A stretch of 64,000 nt of DNA, from contig JAFRSR010000037.1 in the NCBI GenBank assembly GCA_017427485.1, forward strand, positions 1 to 64,000, given 5' to 3'. A model generated the notes under the pieces. It was not told the origin of the DNA, searched no databases, and worked only from the letters and a program-made list of their open reading frames with translations. This stretch comes from Kiritimatiellia bacterium. GTDB lineage: Bacteria; Verrucomicrobiota; Kiritimatiellia; RFP12; UBA1067. The translations under genes and the position numbers were made by a program. Positions 6,985 through 15,318 of this stretch are shown here, in pieces (position 1 is the first letter of the stretch; every line of letters begins with the position of its first letter).

Positions 6985-8600
6985 GCGTGCGTTTCAAGGA
7001 TCTCAAGCCCGATCAGCAGCGCGTGGTCGCGCGCCGGATTGCCGGCGCGGCGCGCGCGCTCGTGCGCCTCGCCCACGGCGGCGGCGGCTATGAGGCCGTG
7101 GAGGCGCCGACATCCAAGCAGCGCAAGCCCGCATTCGTCGAGCTCACGGGCGAGGACGGCATCCTCACCGCGCACAAGCGCGGGAAGCTCACGGACCTCT
7201 CGCGCCAGGCTATGCGCAACGGCCCGGAGCGCCGCGCGATCGACCATCAGCGCCGCGTGAACATCGTCGGCACGCTCGGCGGAAAGCTCACCTGCAACTT
7301 CCCCGGCGGCGACGTGTGCGCGCGCTGGTTCAACTCCACCTGGGCGCCGCACGCCGGCTTCGTCAACGACACGCACTTCAACAACATCCTGAAGCTCGTC
7401 GTGCAGTCCATCGACACGGACGGCGACTGCGCGCTTGTCTTCGACGACGGGTTCATCACCGGCGGACTCGGCACGGGCCGCGTCCGCGCGTTCGAGACCG
7501 ATGAAATCGCCTCGCTGGACGAAAAAGATTTCAAGGCGCTTGTGGGCGCCGACCACACGCAGAGCCAGGGCGTTGTCTTCGATTCGCTCGGTGCGTTCTG
7601 CGGCGTGGTGGTTTCAACATCTCAGCGTGGACGCCAGACCTTCACGGCGAAGGATGGCGCGGCCAGGTATCTTCAGCGCGATCCCTTCGCGCGGGACCGG
7701 TCCGACAACTGGATTTTCTGCGCCTCCCGCACGCGCTTCAACCAGGGGCGCGGCATCTCGCCGCTCGTCGCCGCGATCAACACGCTCACCGACATCCACG
7801 AAATCGCGGCTTCCGAAACCCAGAGCGCGAAGGTGAACTCGCAGCTTGTTGGCCAGATCATCAGCGACGCGAAGGACGAGGTGACAACCGACAGCGTGCC
7901 CGACGCCTTCAAGGCCGCCGTGGACGCCGCGAACGCCGAGGTGGCGGACGGATCCGCCGCCGACGGCGACGACGAGAAGGTGGAGTTCTCCCTGGAGGAG
8001 ATGGAGGCCATTGGCGCGCACTTCGATGAAATGCCCGCCGGGAAGCGTTTCGAGCTGCTCGACACGAAACGCCCCAATCCCAACATGGCCGCGTATCTCG
8101 ATTGGCTCGTGGGCACGGCGGCGAGCACGCTCGGCATGCCGCGCCTCTACGCCATGCTGCGCGCCGAGGCGAGCTACAGCGCCGCGCGCGCGGAGATGTG
8201 CCTCGCCTGGACCACGTTCGAGGAGTGCCAGAAGGAACTCGAGCGCACCGTGTGCGACTGGATCGGACGCCAGGCAATCGCGTGGGCCGTCCGGACGGGC
8301 GAGCTGCGCGTGACGCTTCCGCCGGATTGGCACCGGCTCCTCTCGTGGTCGTGGCCGAAACCGCGCGAGATCGACGAGACGAAGACCGTGTCCGCCACGC
8401 GCGAGAAGCTGCGCCTGGGGCTTACCACTTACCGGCGCGAGCTCGGCCCGGATTACAAGGCGTCGCTCGAGGAATGGGCCGCCGAATTGAAAGACTTTGA
8501 AAAACTCGGCCTTCCGCATCCGGCCCTTCAGACCGTTGCGGGCGCCGTGATCGAACAACCCCAGAAGGAAGGTACTGAAGATGAAAACCCTGAAGTTTGA
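6981..8600 (+). CDS. Phage portal protein (lambda GpB family)
   Basis: The 539-residue protein forms the dodecameric DNA gate at one capsid vertex. Supporting features are the conserved core of lambda-type portals, including DTDGDCALVFDDG, DNWIFCASRTRFNQGRGISP and a long clip/stem helical region rich in charged residues. Length is normal for the family. The GTG at 6981 is used because it overlaps the gpW-like stop. The protease gene begins 20 bp inside its 3' end, the usual portal-protease order. Confidence 0.85.
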   Translation: MSVRFKDLKPDQQRVVARRIAGAARALVRLAHGGGGYEAVEAPTSKQRKPAFVELTGEDGILTAHKRGKLTDLSRQAMRNGPERRAIDHQRRVNIVGTLGGKLTCNFPGGDVCARWFNSTWAPHAGFVNDTHFNNILKLVVQSIDTDGDCALVFDDGFITGGLGTGRVRAFETDEIASLDEKDFKALVGADHTQSQGVVFDSLGAFCGVVVSTSQRGRQTFTAKDGAARYLQRDPFARDRSDNWIFCASRTRFNQGRGISPLVAAINTLTDIHEIAASETQSAKVNSQLVGQIISDAKDEVTTDSVPDAFKAAVDAANAEVADGSAADGDDEKVEFSLEEMEAIGAHFDEMPAGKRFELLDTKRPNPNMAAYLDWLVGTAASTLGMPRLYAMLRAEASYSAARAEMCLAWTTFEECQKELERTVCDWIGRQAIAWAVRTGELRVTLPPDWHRLLSWSWPKPREIDETKTVSATREKLRLGLTTYRRELGPDYKASLEEWAAELKDFEKLGLPHPALQTVAGAVIEQPQKEGTEDENPEV

Positions 8601-9681
8601 CGCCGAGATCGGCAACGAGACCACGACCACCTGGTGGGGCCGCACGATCGGCCCGGACGCCGTGACGGATTTCCTCGCGGGCGCCGCGCCCGGGGAGCGC
8701 GTGACGATTGAAATCAACTCGCCCGGCGGCCTCATCGTGCCCGGCCTCGCTATGGCGAACTCGATCAAGAATTCAAAGGCGCACGTCGTCGCGCACGTCA
8801 CCGGCATCGCCGCGAGCATGGCGAGCGTGATCATGTGCGCGTGCGACGAAATCCAGCTTGAGGAGGGGTCGTTCGTGATGATGCACAACCCCTGGAGCTG
8901 GGCCGAGGGCGACGCCGACGCCATGCGCCACGAGGCCGAGGTGCTGGACAAGATGAAGGCCGCGATCATGGCCTTCTATCGCGGCAAGTTCGGCGGGAAG
9001 ACCGACGAGGAGCTTTCCGCCATCATGGACGCCGAAACCTGGATGACGGGCGACGACGCCCTCCGCGCGGGCCTGAAATGCGTGGTGATTCCCACCACCG
9101 TGCAGGCCGCCGCGTGCGCCACGCGCCACCATTTCGCACACATGCCCGAGGCCGCCGCTAGGTTTTTGGCCGTGAAGGATGAGCCGCCGCCGGCGTCAGC
9201 GGAGCCGAAGGGCAAGGGCGCCGAAGGGGTTGAAGCGCCCGCCAAACCGAAATCACCAGAAAAAGGTGAGTCTGCGGACTCACCGAAAACCGAAGCCCCT
9301 GCGTCGGAACCTTCCGCGCAGGCCGCGAGCGCCGAGGATTGGCAGGCGCGGCTCGCCGGCTTGCAGGCCGCCAAGGACAAGGAAATCGCGGCGCTTGCCG
9401 CCGCGCGTGACGATTTGAAGCACCAGCTCGACGAAAGCCAGAAGGCCCTTGCCGCCGCACAGACGGAGGCGAGCAGCTATAAGGCTAAAATCGCCGAAGG
9501 CGAAAAGGCCCTTGCGGATCTCCGCAAGCAGCTCGACGCCGAAATCGCGCAGCACCGGAAGCTGGCCAGCGCCGCGCTCAAGCAACCATCCACCGAAGGG
9601 GCCGCCGGTTCCGGTGCGCTCGACAAGTGGCAATCCGCGATGCACGAGATCACCCTCGCGCGTCGCACCTCGAAAAACTAA
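8581..9681 (+). CDS. ClpP-type prohead protease fused to a scaffold-like coiled coil
   Basis: Residues 1-170 are a ClpP-like serine protease: oxyanion segment NSPGG (46-50), nucleophile Ser79 in GIAASMAS, His102 in MMHNPW and an Asp near 150 (MDAETW). Residues 180-240 are a Pro/Ala/Glu-rich linker, and about 245-345 form a heptad-rich coiled coil (KEIAALAAARDDLKHQL). Such C-terminal coiled coils act as the internal scaffold that the protease later removes, so one gene may provide both functions. The ATG at 8581 follows AAGGAAGGTACTGAAG within the portal gene. The capsid gene starts 11 bp after the stop. Confidence 0.85.
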   Translation: MKTLKFDAEIGNETTTTWWGRTIGPDAVTDFLAGAAPGERVTIEINSPGGLIVPGLAMANSIKNSKAHVVAHVTGIAASMASVIMCACDEIQLEEGSFVMMHNPWSWAEGDADAMRHEAEVLDKMKAAIMAFYRGKFGGKTDEELSAIMDAETWMTGDDALRAGLKCVVIPTTVQAAACATRHHFAHMPEAAARFLAVKDEPPPASAEPKGKGAEGVEAPAKPKSPEKGESADSPKTEAPASEPSAQAASAEDWQARLAGLQAAKDKEIAALAAARDDLKHQLDESQKALAAAQTEASSYKAKIAEGEKALADLRKQLDAEIAQHRKLASAALKQPSTEGAAGSGALDKWQSAMHEITLARRTSKN

Positions 9682-9692
9682 GGAGGCCAAAA

Positions 9693-10622
9693 ATGGCATC
9701 TACTCTCTCTACCCTGCTTCTCGATATCGCGGCGCGCGATTCCATTCTCGCGGCCCGCGCGTCTCTTGCGCCGCTCGGCCGTTTCGCTCATTCGTTCGCC
9801 CTCACTGAGGACGAGAAGGGCAACGTCGTGAAGGTGCCCGTGTTCTCGCGCGGCGCGGCCGCCGAGTTCGGCTCGGCTCTCGCCGGCGGCGGCGTGAACG
9901 ACTATACGAGCGCGACTACCGCCGGCGTCGCTGGCGTGAACATCTCGCTCAATCACCATCCGTGGCAGTCTCAGCGTCTGCTTCCGGACGACGTGATGGA
10001 AACCGACGTGGGCCGCGATTGGGCCACGCAGACCGCGATCTCGTCCGCAGACGCCTGCGCGAAGTTCATGCAGGACGCCGTGCTGACGGACATCATCACG
10101 AACGCGACCGGCACGCTCACGATTCCCGGCTCGGGCACCTACATGAAGCGCGTGGCCGCGATTCGCACGGCTGCGATTGCCGCCGGCATGAAGCCGCAGC
10201 TTTCCACGCTGCTCGTCACGCCTGACTTCTATTCGGAGCTCCTGGCGGAGCTTCCGGCGGATGTCTACGGCGCGCGCGACGCGCTGCTCGACGGCTGGAT
10301 CGACCGCATTCTCGGCTTCGGCCGCATTGCGGAAGTCTGCGGCGCGCCAGAGGTTGCGATCTCGGGTACCACGTATGTCTTCGGCGGCGCGGTCGTCGCG
10401 GACGACGCCTACGGCATCGCTACGCGCCTGCCGATCGTGCAGAATCCGGACAAGTTCGACGTGTCGGACATCTCCATGCCCGAGATCGGGCCGTGGTCGT
10501 TCCGTCTGCGTTCGACGGGCACGAACAACAACGACGCGAAGTTCCTCGGCGCCGAGGTAATCTTCGGTTGCGCCTGCTTGCAGCCCGCCAAGATTCTCGT
10601 GGCCAAGTCTGCGAAGTCGTAA
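9693..10622 (+). CDS. Major capsid protein
   Basis: The 309-residue protein follows the protease directly with a near-consensus AAGGAGG (9680-9686), as expected for the most abundant virion protein. The sequence has the character of an HK97-fold capsid subunit: an N-terminal helix, a beta-rich E-loop-like region, a long central helix (DWATQTAISSADACAKFMQD) and a C-terminal beta segment. No proregion is evident, in keeping with a scaffold carried on the protease. The fold is inferred from position and pattern. Confidence 0.8.
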   Translation: MASTLSTLLLDIAARDSILAARASLAPLGRFAHSFALTEDEKGNVVKVPVFSRGAAAEFGSALAGGGVNDYTSATTAGVAGVNISLNHHPWQSQRLLPDDVMETDVGRDWATQTAISSADACAKFMQDAVLTDIITNATGTLTIPGSGTYMKRVAAIRTAAIAAGMKPQLSTLLVTPDFYSELLAELPADVYGARDALLDGWIDRILGFGRIAEVCGAPEVAISGTTYVFGGAVVADDAYGIATRLPIVQNPDKFDVSDISMPEIGPWSFRLRSTGTNNNDAKFLGAEVIFGCACLQPAKILVAKSAKS

Positions 10623-10626
10623 GCCA

Positions 10627-10980
10627 ATGCCCCTGCGCCTGCCCAGATTCGCATTCGCGAAGTTCGAGGAGCCAGCCACCTGCGAGTTCGTCCTGCCGGG
10701 CGACGCGCAGGGGACGGTGCGCCGTTTCGGCGTGAACGTGGCGGTCGTGCAGGGGCGTGACCTCGCTGCAGGCGCGGGGGCGAGCGTCGCACCGGAAACG
10801 GGCGACCGGCTTTCCGCGATCCTGCGGCCAGATCTGTGGCCGTTCCCGGCACCTCCAGCACCGGGAACGCGCCTTATTTTCCCGCCGCCGCGCGGCACCT
10901 ACATCGTGAAGGGCGTCACGGCCTCACCGCGCGGATGGCGGATGTCGTGCACGCGCAACATGCGAGGCGAGCAGCTATGA
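10627..10980 (+). CDS. Head-tail connector or head closure protein
   Basis: The 117-residue beta-rich protein starts 4 bp after the capsid gene. Its pattern (GTRLIFPPPRGTYIVKGVTASPRGWRMSC) resembles small beta-barrel stopper proteins closing the portal, and the position between capsid and the gp10-like gene fits. No specific family was recognised. ATGA overlap to the next gene. Confidence 0.5.
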   Translation: MPLRLPRFAFAKFEEPATCEFVLPGDAQGTVRRFGVNVAVVQGRDLAAGAGASVAPETGDRLSAILRPDLWPFPAPPAPGTRLIFPPPRGTYIVKGVTASPRGWRMSCTRNMRGEQL

Positions 10981-11510
10981 TCTCCGTCGAGCTGACAGGT
11001 CAATCGCGCGCCACGCTGCGGTCGCTTGAGAAGCGGTTCCCGAAGACCATGCGCGCGGCGTTCGGCGCGGCCGCCAAGCGCGCGCGGAAGCGTCTCGTGA
11101 AGGTCATGCGCCAGGCCGGCGGCGTGGACGGCGTGCGCGGCATGCCGCCGCATCACGAGATATCAACCTACCTGAGGCCCGGACAGAAGATGGGCGGCGT
11201 GCTCGCCGACGATCGGCGCATCGTGATGTTCAAGCGCAGTCCGGACGAGCAGGTGATCGGATGGCCGGACGCCCTCGCGAAGTGGGCCGAGAAGTTCCAG
11301 GAGGCCAACACGCACGCCATGACGCAGGGCGAGCGCGGGTATCTTCACTGGCGCGGCGTGCGCGACATCCCCGCAATGTACTCGCGCCCGGACCGCGACG
11401 TGATCAACTCGTTCGCCGAGAACCTCGCGCGCGAATGGCCGGACATGGTGCGCGCCATGTTCGAGAGATACTACTCGTCTCGCATCCGCAAATACGGAGT
11501 CGTGAAATGA
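10977..11510 (+). CDS. HK97 gp10-like / tail completion-type protein
   Basis: The 177-residue basic protein has an N-terminal helix with MRAAFGAAAKRARKRLVKVM, the style of phage neck proteins of the gp10 or minor tail Z type that join the tail terminator. It lies in the expected order (connector, this, terminator, tube). The start overlaps the previous stop by ATGA. Assignment by context and pattern only. Confidence 0.5.
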   Translation: MISVELTGQSRATLRSLEKRFPKTMRAAFGAAAKRARKRLVKVMRQAGGVDGVRGMPPHHEISTYLRPGQKMGGVLADDRRIVMFKRSPDEQVIGWPDALAKWAEKFQEANTHAMTQGERGYLHWRGVRDIPAMYSRPDRDVINSFAENLAREWPDMVRAMFERYYSSRIRKYGVVK

Positions 11511-12010
11511 GCATCACGCCCCACAGCGTGCGCGTGGCCGCCGCGCGCCTCGTCGCCGCAGATGAAACCATCGCGGCCTACTGCGCCGAGAACTTCGGCC
11601 GCGGTTTGCTCGTGATCGTGGACCGCTACGGCGTGGACGGCGCGCCGGGCGAAAAGGACGCGCCCTACGCGTGGCTCTACACCGATGGCGACAACGAGCT
11701 CGGCAACGTGGACGCCGAGACGTTCGAGTTCGTGGTCGAGGTGGGCGCGGTCGACACGGCGCTCCGTCCCAGCTACACGGAGGAGGCCACGCGCACGGCG
11801 GGCGCTAACGGCCTGGTACTCGGCGGCATCGCCGAGAAGGTCGAGCGCCTGCGCGAGCTCGTGCTCGCGGCGATCACGCGCGGGCACGTGGGCGCGTGCT
11901 TCAACACGGCCGCGCGCTACGAGAACTCCATGAGCGGGTTCCCGCTTGAATACGCGGCGCTCCGCATGAATTTCACGTATCCTGAAACCCTAGATCCCGA
12001 GGAGGACTAA
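11507..12010 (+). CDS. Tail terminator-like protein
   Basis: The 167-residue acidic alpha/beta protein precedes the tube gene, the usual place of the tail terminator that caps the tube and joins it to the head. The strand-rich centre (FVVEVGAVDTALRPS) and long helix (IAEKVERLRELVLAAI) fit. The ATGA overlap couples it upstream and the tube ATG follows its stop directly. Confidence 0.5.
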   Translation: MSITPHSVRVAAARLVAADETIAAYCAENFGRGLLVIVDRYGVDGAPGEKDAPYAWLYTDGDNELGNVDAETFEFVVEVGAVDTALRPSYTEEATRTAGANGLVLGGIAEKVERLRELVLAAITRGHVGACFNTAARYENSMSGFPLEYAALRMNFTYPETLDPEED

Positions 12011-12415
12011 ATGGCCAAGTATCAAGTCAAAAGCGTAACTGCCACGTTCGGCAGCACCGCGTTCAAGGTCGTGCAGGCGCCGAGCGCGCAGCCGCAGTCG
12101 AGCGACCCCACGGACGTGACGTGTCTGGATGACACGGCGAAGCAGTTCATCAAGGGCGCGCTCTTGAATAACGACACCATCGATCTCGTGGTGCAGGGCA
12201 TCAACGAGGCGCCGGTGGTGAATACCGTCGGCTCGCTCATGCTCACGGTCGTGTACTGCGACGGCACGAACGACGTGTCGAAGACCGTGACCATCGGCGA
12301 CTGCATTCTCCAGAACGCCCAGCCGCCGAACCCGGAAGCCGGCGGCGACCGCGCGGCGAACTGGACGCTCACGTTCCAGCCTGGCGCGGTGGCGCCGACT
12401 GCGAGCAATCAGTAA
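12011..12415 (+). CDS. Major tail tube protein
   Basis: The 134-residue beta-rich protein starts one base after the previous stop, behind GAGGAG. The strand-turn pattern with Thr/Asn-rich loops, small size and its place immediately before the tail chaperone pair support a tube subunit that polymerises as rings around the tape measure. Confidence 0.65.
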   Translation: MAKYQVKSVTATFGSTAFKVVQAPSAQPQSSDPTDVTCLDDTAKQFIKGALLNNDTIDLVVQGINEAPVVNTVGSLMLTVVYCDGTNDVSKTVTIGDCILQNAQPPNPEAGGDRAANWTLTFQPGAVAPTASNQ

Positions 12416-12425
12416 GGAGCAAGAG

Positions 12426-12704
12426 ATGGGCATGTTTCAGGAACCGGACCGCACCGGCAACGTCATGGGCAACGCCGTTGTGGCGAAGCCCGTGCCGTTC
12501 GCGCGCCTTCGCGCGGTGCAGGCCGCGAGCGGCGACGGCGACCCGCTCGCGATCGTGGGCGAGATGTGCGGCGTGATCCGCGACTACGTGACGCTGGCGG
12601 ACGGATCCGTCATCGACACGGACGGCCTCTCGGGCTCGGCGATCCAGAAGCTCTACGCCTTCGCGGTGGACATGTCCGGCGGAGGCGCGGCGGATTTTAC
12701 CTGA
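12426..12704 (+). CDS. Tail assembly chaperone, short form (gpG-like)
   Basis: The 92-residue protein follows AAGGAGCAAGAG and ends at TGA (12702-12704). It lies between tube and tape measure, the place of lambda G/T. A second open frame in the -1 register begins before its stop and runs to 13018, strongly suggesting that this is the unshifted product which, with the long form, coats the tape measure during tail assembly. Confidence 0.7.
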   Translation: MGMFQEPDRTGNVMGNAVVAKPVPFARLRAVQAASGDGDPLAIVGEMCGVIRDYVTLADGSVIDTDGLSGSAIQKLYAFAVDMSGGGAADFT

Positions 12705-13018
12705 CGCTCCTCGCGGACGGCGCGCGCCCCAGCGACACCATCGCCGACGTGCGCCGGCGCGAGGGCGAGTCCACCCTGGGGCTGTGGCTTCCTCTCGCGA
12801 TGGCGTCGCTCGTGCGGCACGTCGTGGGGCTTTTCGGGAGCCCGCCGAAAATAAGCGAGTTGCTGGCAAGCTGGATGCTGCCGCACCTCGCGGAGGCCAT
12901 AAAACGCGAGGAGGACGCCGCGCAGGCGGAAGGGCTCGGCCGATGGGTCGAGGACATCGAAAGGCGATTTGGAAAGCGAGTAGAAGATGGCAGGAACGAG
13001 CACACAACTGACCCTTAA
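12426..13018 (+). CDS. Tail assembly chaperone, -1 frameshift product (gpGT-like)
   Basis: Ribosomes slipping back one base at T12695-T12698 (GAT TTT, just before ACC TGA) would pass from ...AADF into YLTLLADG and continue to 13018, giving about 197 residues. The T-domain part is helical (SLVRHVVGLFGSPPKISELL) with a charged C-terminus. There is no good independent start for this frame. The run TTTT is a short slip site rather than the ideal heptamer, so the exact position is a prediction. The end overlaps the tape measure start by 32 bp. Confidence 0.6.
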
Positions 13019-14378
13019 GGTCGCGGCAATCAACGCGACCTCTCGCGTGTTCCGCAACATCGCCTCGTCCGCGATGGGCGTCACGAAGAGCATCGCGAAG
13101 TGGGGCAGCGTGGCCGCCGTCGCGGCCGGCGGCGCCTTCGCCGCGACCGTGAACAAGCTCGGCACGCTTTCCGACGTTGCGCAGTCCGCAGGCGCCGGCA
13201 CGGAAGAGCTCACGAAGCTCGGCGCAGCGCTGAACATGATCGGCGTGAAGACCAACTCGCCCGAACAGCTCGCCGTCGCGTTCCAGCGTATGTCGAAGGC
13301 TACGGGCGAAGTGGGCGTGGAAGGGTTCTACAACGTCCTGAAGGTCGTGTCGAAGCTGCCGTCGATGCAGGACCGCGCAACTGCGTCGCTTCAGGTGTTC
13401 GGCCGCGCCGGTCTCGCGTTCATGCCTGTGATCGAGCGCGTGGCGCGCGACGGCGAGTTTGCGATTCAGGACCTCGTGGCGGCCATGCCGGGAATCTCAC
13501 AGTCGGCGGCGGACGCTGGCGACGCGGCGGCCGATTCGCTCGGCGTGATCGGAAAAGCTGCGACTAAGGTTTGGAATGAGGGAATTGGAAAGGTTGCGCA
13601 GTTGATTGACACGCAATTCACCGGCGGCGTGCGAACGGCTGCGCTCGTGTGCGCGGCGCAGATGGAATACTTCGCGAAGGCGGCGTGGGCGTATATCAAG
13701 CCGTTCATCACGGACACCAAGGCGGCGTTCCTCCAACTCGCGGAATGGATCTCGCGCGTGATGAACAACGCGATGACCGTGATCGGCGGCATCATCGTGA
13801 CGGCAGCCGAAAACTTCGCGGCACGCGTGCAGGGCCTGTACTCAAACCTGGTAGACGGCGCGGAGATGCTGATAGCACAGCTCACCGGGAATCACGCGGT
13901 CGAGAACATGGTGATGGACCGCATTCTCAAGCGCGAGAAGGATGTCGCGAAAACGACAGCCGATAATTGGGAGCAGACGTTCAAGGTCTTCGAGGACCAG
14001 CTGAAATGGGGGCTCGGCGAGGGGCCGCTCGGCAACGTGGACCTCTCCGCGCTCCAGGCGCAGCGCGACGTTGCGATCGAGACGGCTAAGAAGGCCGGCG
14101 AGGCATACGCGAAGGCCGCCGTGACGATCGGCGCGGCCGACCGCGCGCAGCTCGGCGCGCTCGGCGCGGGCGCCGGCTCGGCGCAGAAGAACGTGAACCC
14201 TGAGGCGCTGCTCGGCGGCACCTACAAAGCGGTCACGTTCGCCTTGCGCGCGGGTTACGCCACCGCGCAGGAGAAGATCGCGAAGGGCGTGGATAAAATC
14301 GCCTCGCTCCTGAAGGATGTGAAGGACAACACCGCCGAGACGGCGGACAATCTGGACTTTGACGTGATTGGAGGGTAG
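12987..14378 (+). CDS. Tail tape measure protein
   Basis: The 463-residue protein follows the chaperones and contains long alanine-rich amphipathic helices, two hydrophobic segments (VAAVAAGGAFAAT near 45, AMTVIGGIIVTAAENFA near 265) and a C-terminal heptad region, typical of tape measures that set tail length and help DNA cross membranes. It is short for the class, implying a short siphovirus tail. It starts inside the chaperone long form. Confidence 0.8.
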   Translation: MAGTSTQLTLKVAAINATSRVFRNIASSAMGVTKSIAKWGSVAAVAAGGAFAATVNKLGTLSDVAQSAGAGTEELTKLGAALNMIGVKTNSPEQLAVAFQRMSKATGEVGVEGFYNVLKVVSKLPSMQDRATASLQVFGRAGLAFMPVIERVARDGEFAIQDLVAAMPGISQSAADAGDAAADSLGVIGKAATKVWNEGIGKVAQLIDTQFTGGVRTAALVCAAQMEYFAKAAWAYIKPFITDTKAAFLQLAEWISRVMNNAMTVIGGIIVTAAENFAARVQGLYSNLVDGAEMLIAQLTGNHAVENMVMDRILKREKDVAKTTADNWEQTFKVFEDQLKWGLGEGPLGNVDLSALQAQRDVAIETAKKAGEAYAKAAVTIGAADRAQLGALGAGAGSAQKNVNPEALLGGTYKAVTFALRAGYATAQEKIAKGVDKIASLLKDVKDNTAETADNLDFDVIGG

Positions 14379-14379
14379 G

Positions 14380-15318
14380 ATGGCATCGTCGAAAACGTAT
14401 AATCACGCATACCTGCTCGACGGACGCGAGTGGGGTGACGAGGCCGGGAAGGGCATGTCGTCCGTGTCCGCGCGCTATCTGGTGATTCTCGATAGCCCGC
14501 TGGACGACGACGCTCTGCTTGACAACGTGTCCGGTCTGCCGAAGCTCGGCGACGCGCACGAGACTTTCGAGAATCTCATCGTGAAAAGCAGGCGATTCTC
14601 CGAGGGGAAGGGCTCGGAAAAAACGCGAGTGGAAGTAACCGTCGAATATGGACCGCAGACGAACCAGGACGAAGAGGACGAGCACGAGGTCGCCACGTTG
14701 TCGGTCGAGAAGATAGGCTGGCAGTCCGGGTCCGTTCAGCGGGATCTTACGAACGACGTGGAAACCGGAGCGCCGGTGCTGAACTCCGCTAACCAGCCAT
14801 TCGAAAGCGTGCCGCAGGTCGATCGTCCCGCGCCCACATACGTGAAGGTGTTCAAGACCAAGACCAGGTGGGCGAGCTACGTGACCTACGTTGACAAGGT
14901 GAACTCTGGTACGTTGTCCGTAGGCGGGCATACGTTCGCGGCGGATCAGGTGCGGTGTTCGCAGGCAGACGAGGAGCGCATATTCGGCGATCCGGACGGC
15001 TGGATGTACCGCTACACGATCGCGCTCCAGATCATGTCGAACAAGGTCAAGATTAACGGCAGCGACTCGATGAGAGAGTGTGGGTGGCAGGTTCCGGTTG
15101 TTGACTGCGGCACGGTCCAGTTGTCGCAGGGCTCGGACCAGGAGGTCGAGCGTATTACCGTGGCGACTGATTCCGGCAAGAGCGTGCCGGTTTCGTCGCC
15201 TGTGCTGCTTGACGGCAGCGGGCATTTCGACCCCGCGCAAACGGATCCTTACGTTTTTCTCGTAGTCGCGTATGAGCGCGTTTCGTTTCCTTCGGCCTTC
15301 ACATCGGAGCCGGCATGA
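14380..15318 (+). CDS. Minor tail protein (distal tail/tip), 312 aa
   Basis: The ATG at 14380 follows GGAGGGTAGG. The protein is beta-rich and acidic with a long region of charged loops (QTNQDEEDEHEVATLSVEKIGW). Its place directly after the tape measure is where distal-tail and baseplate hub proteins are encoded. No family was recognised. It ends in an ATGA overlap. Confidence 0.5.
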   Translation: MASSKTYNHAYLLDGREWGDEAGKGMSSVSARYLVILDSPLDDDALLDNVSGLPKLGDAHETFENLIVKSRRFSEGKGSEKTRVEVTVEYGPQTNQDEEDEHEVATLSVEKIGWQSGSVQRDLTNDVETGAPVLNSANQPFESVPQVDRPAPTYVKVFKTKTRWASYVTYVDKVNSGTLSVGGHTFAADQVRCSQADEERIFGDPDGWMYRYTIALQIMSNKVKINGSDSMRECGWQVPVVDCGTVQLSQGSDQEVERITVATDSGKSVPVSSPVLLDGSGHFDPAQTDPYVFLVVAYERVSFPSAFTSEPA

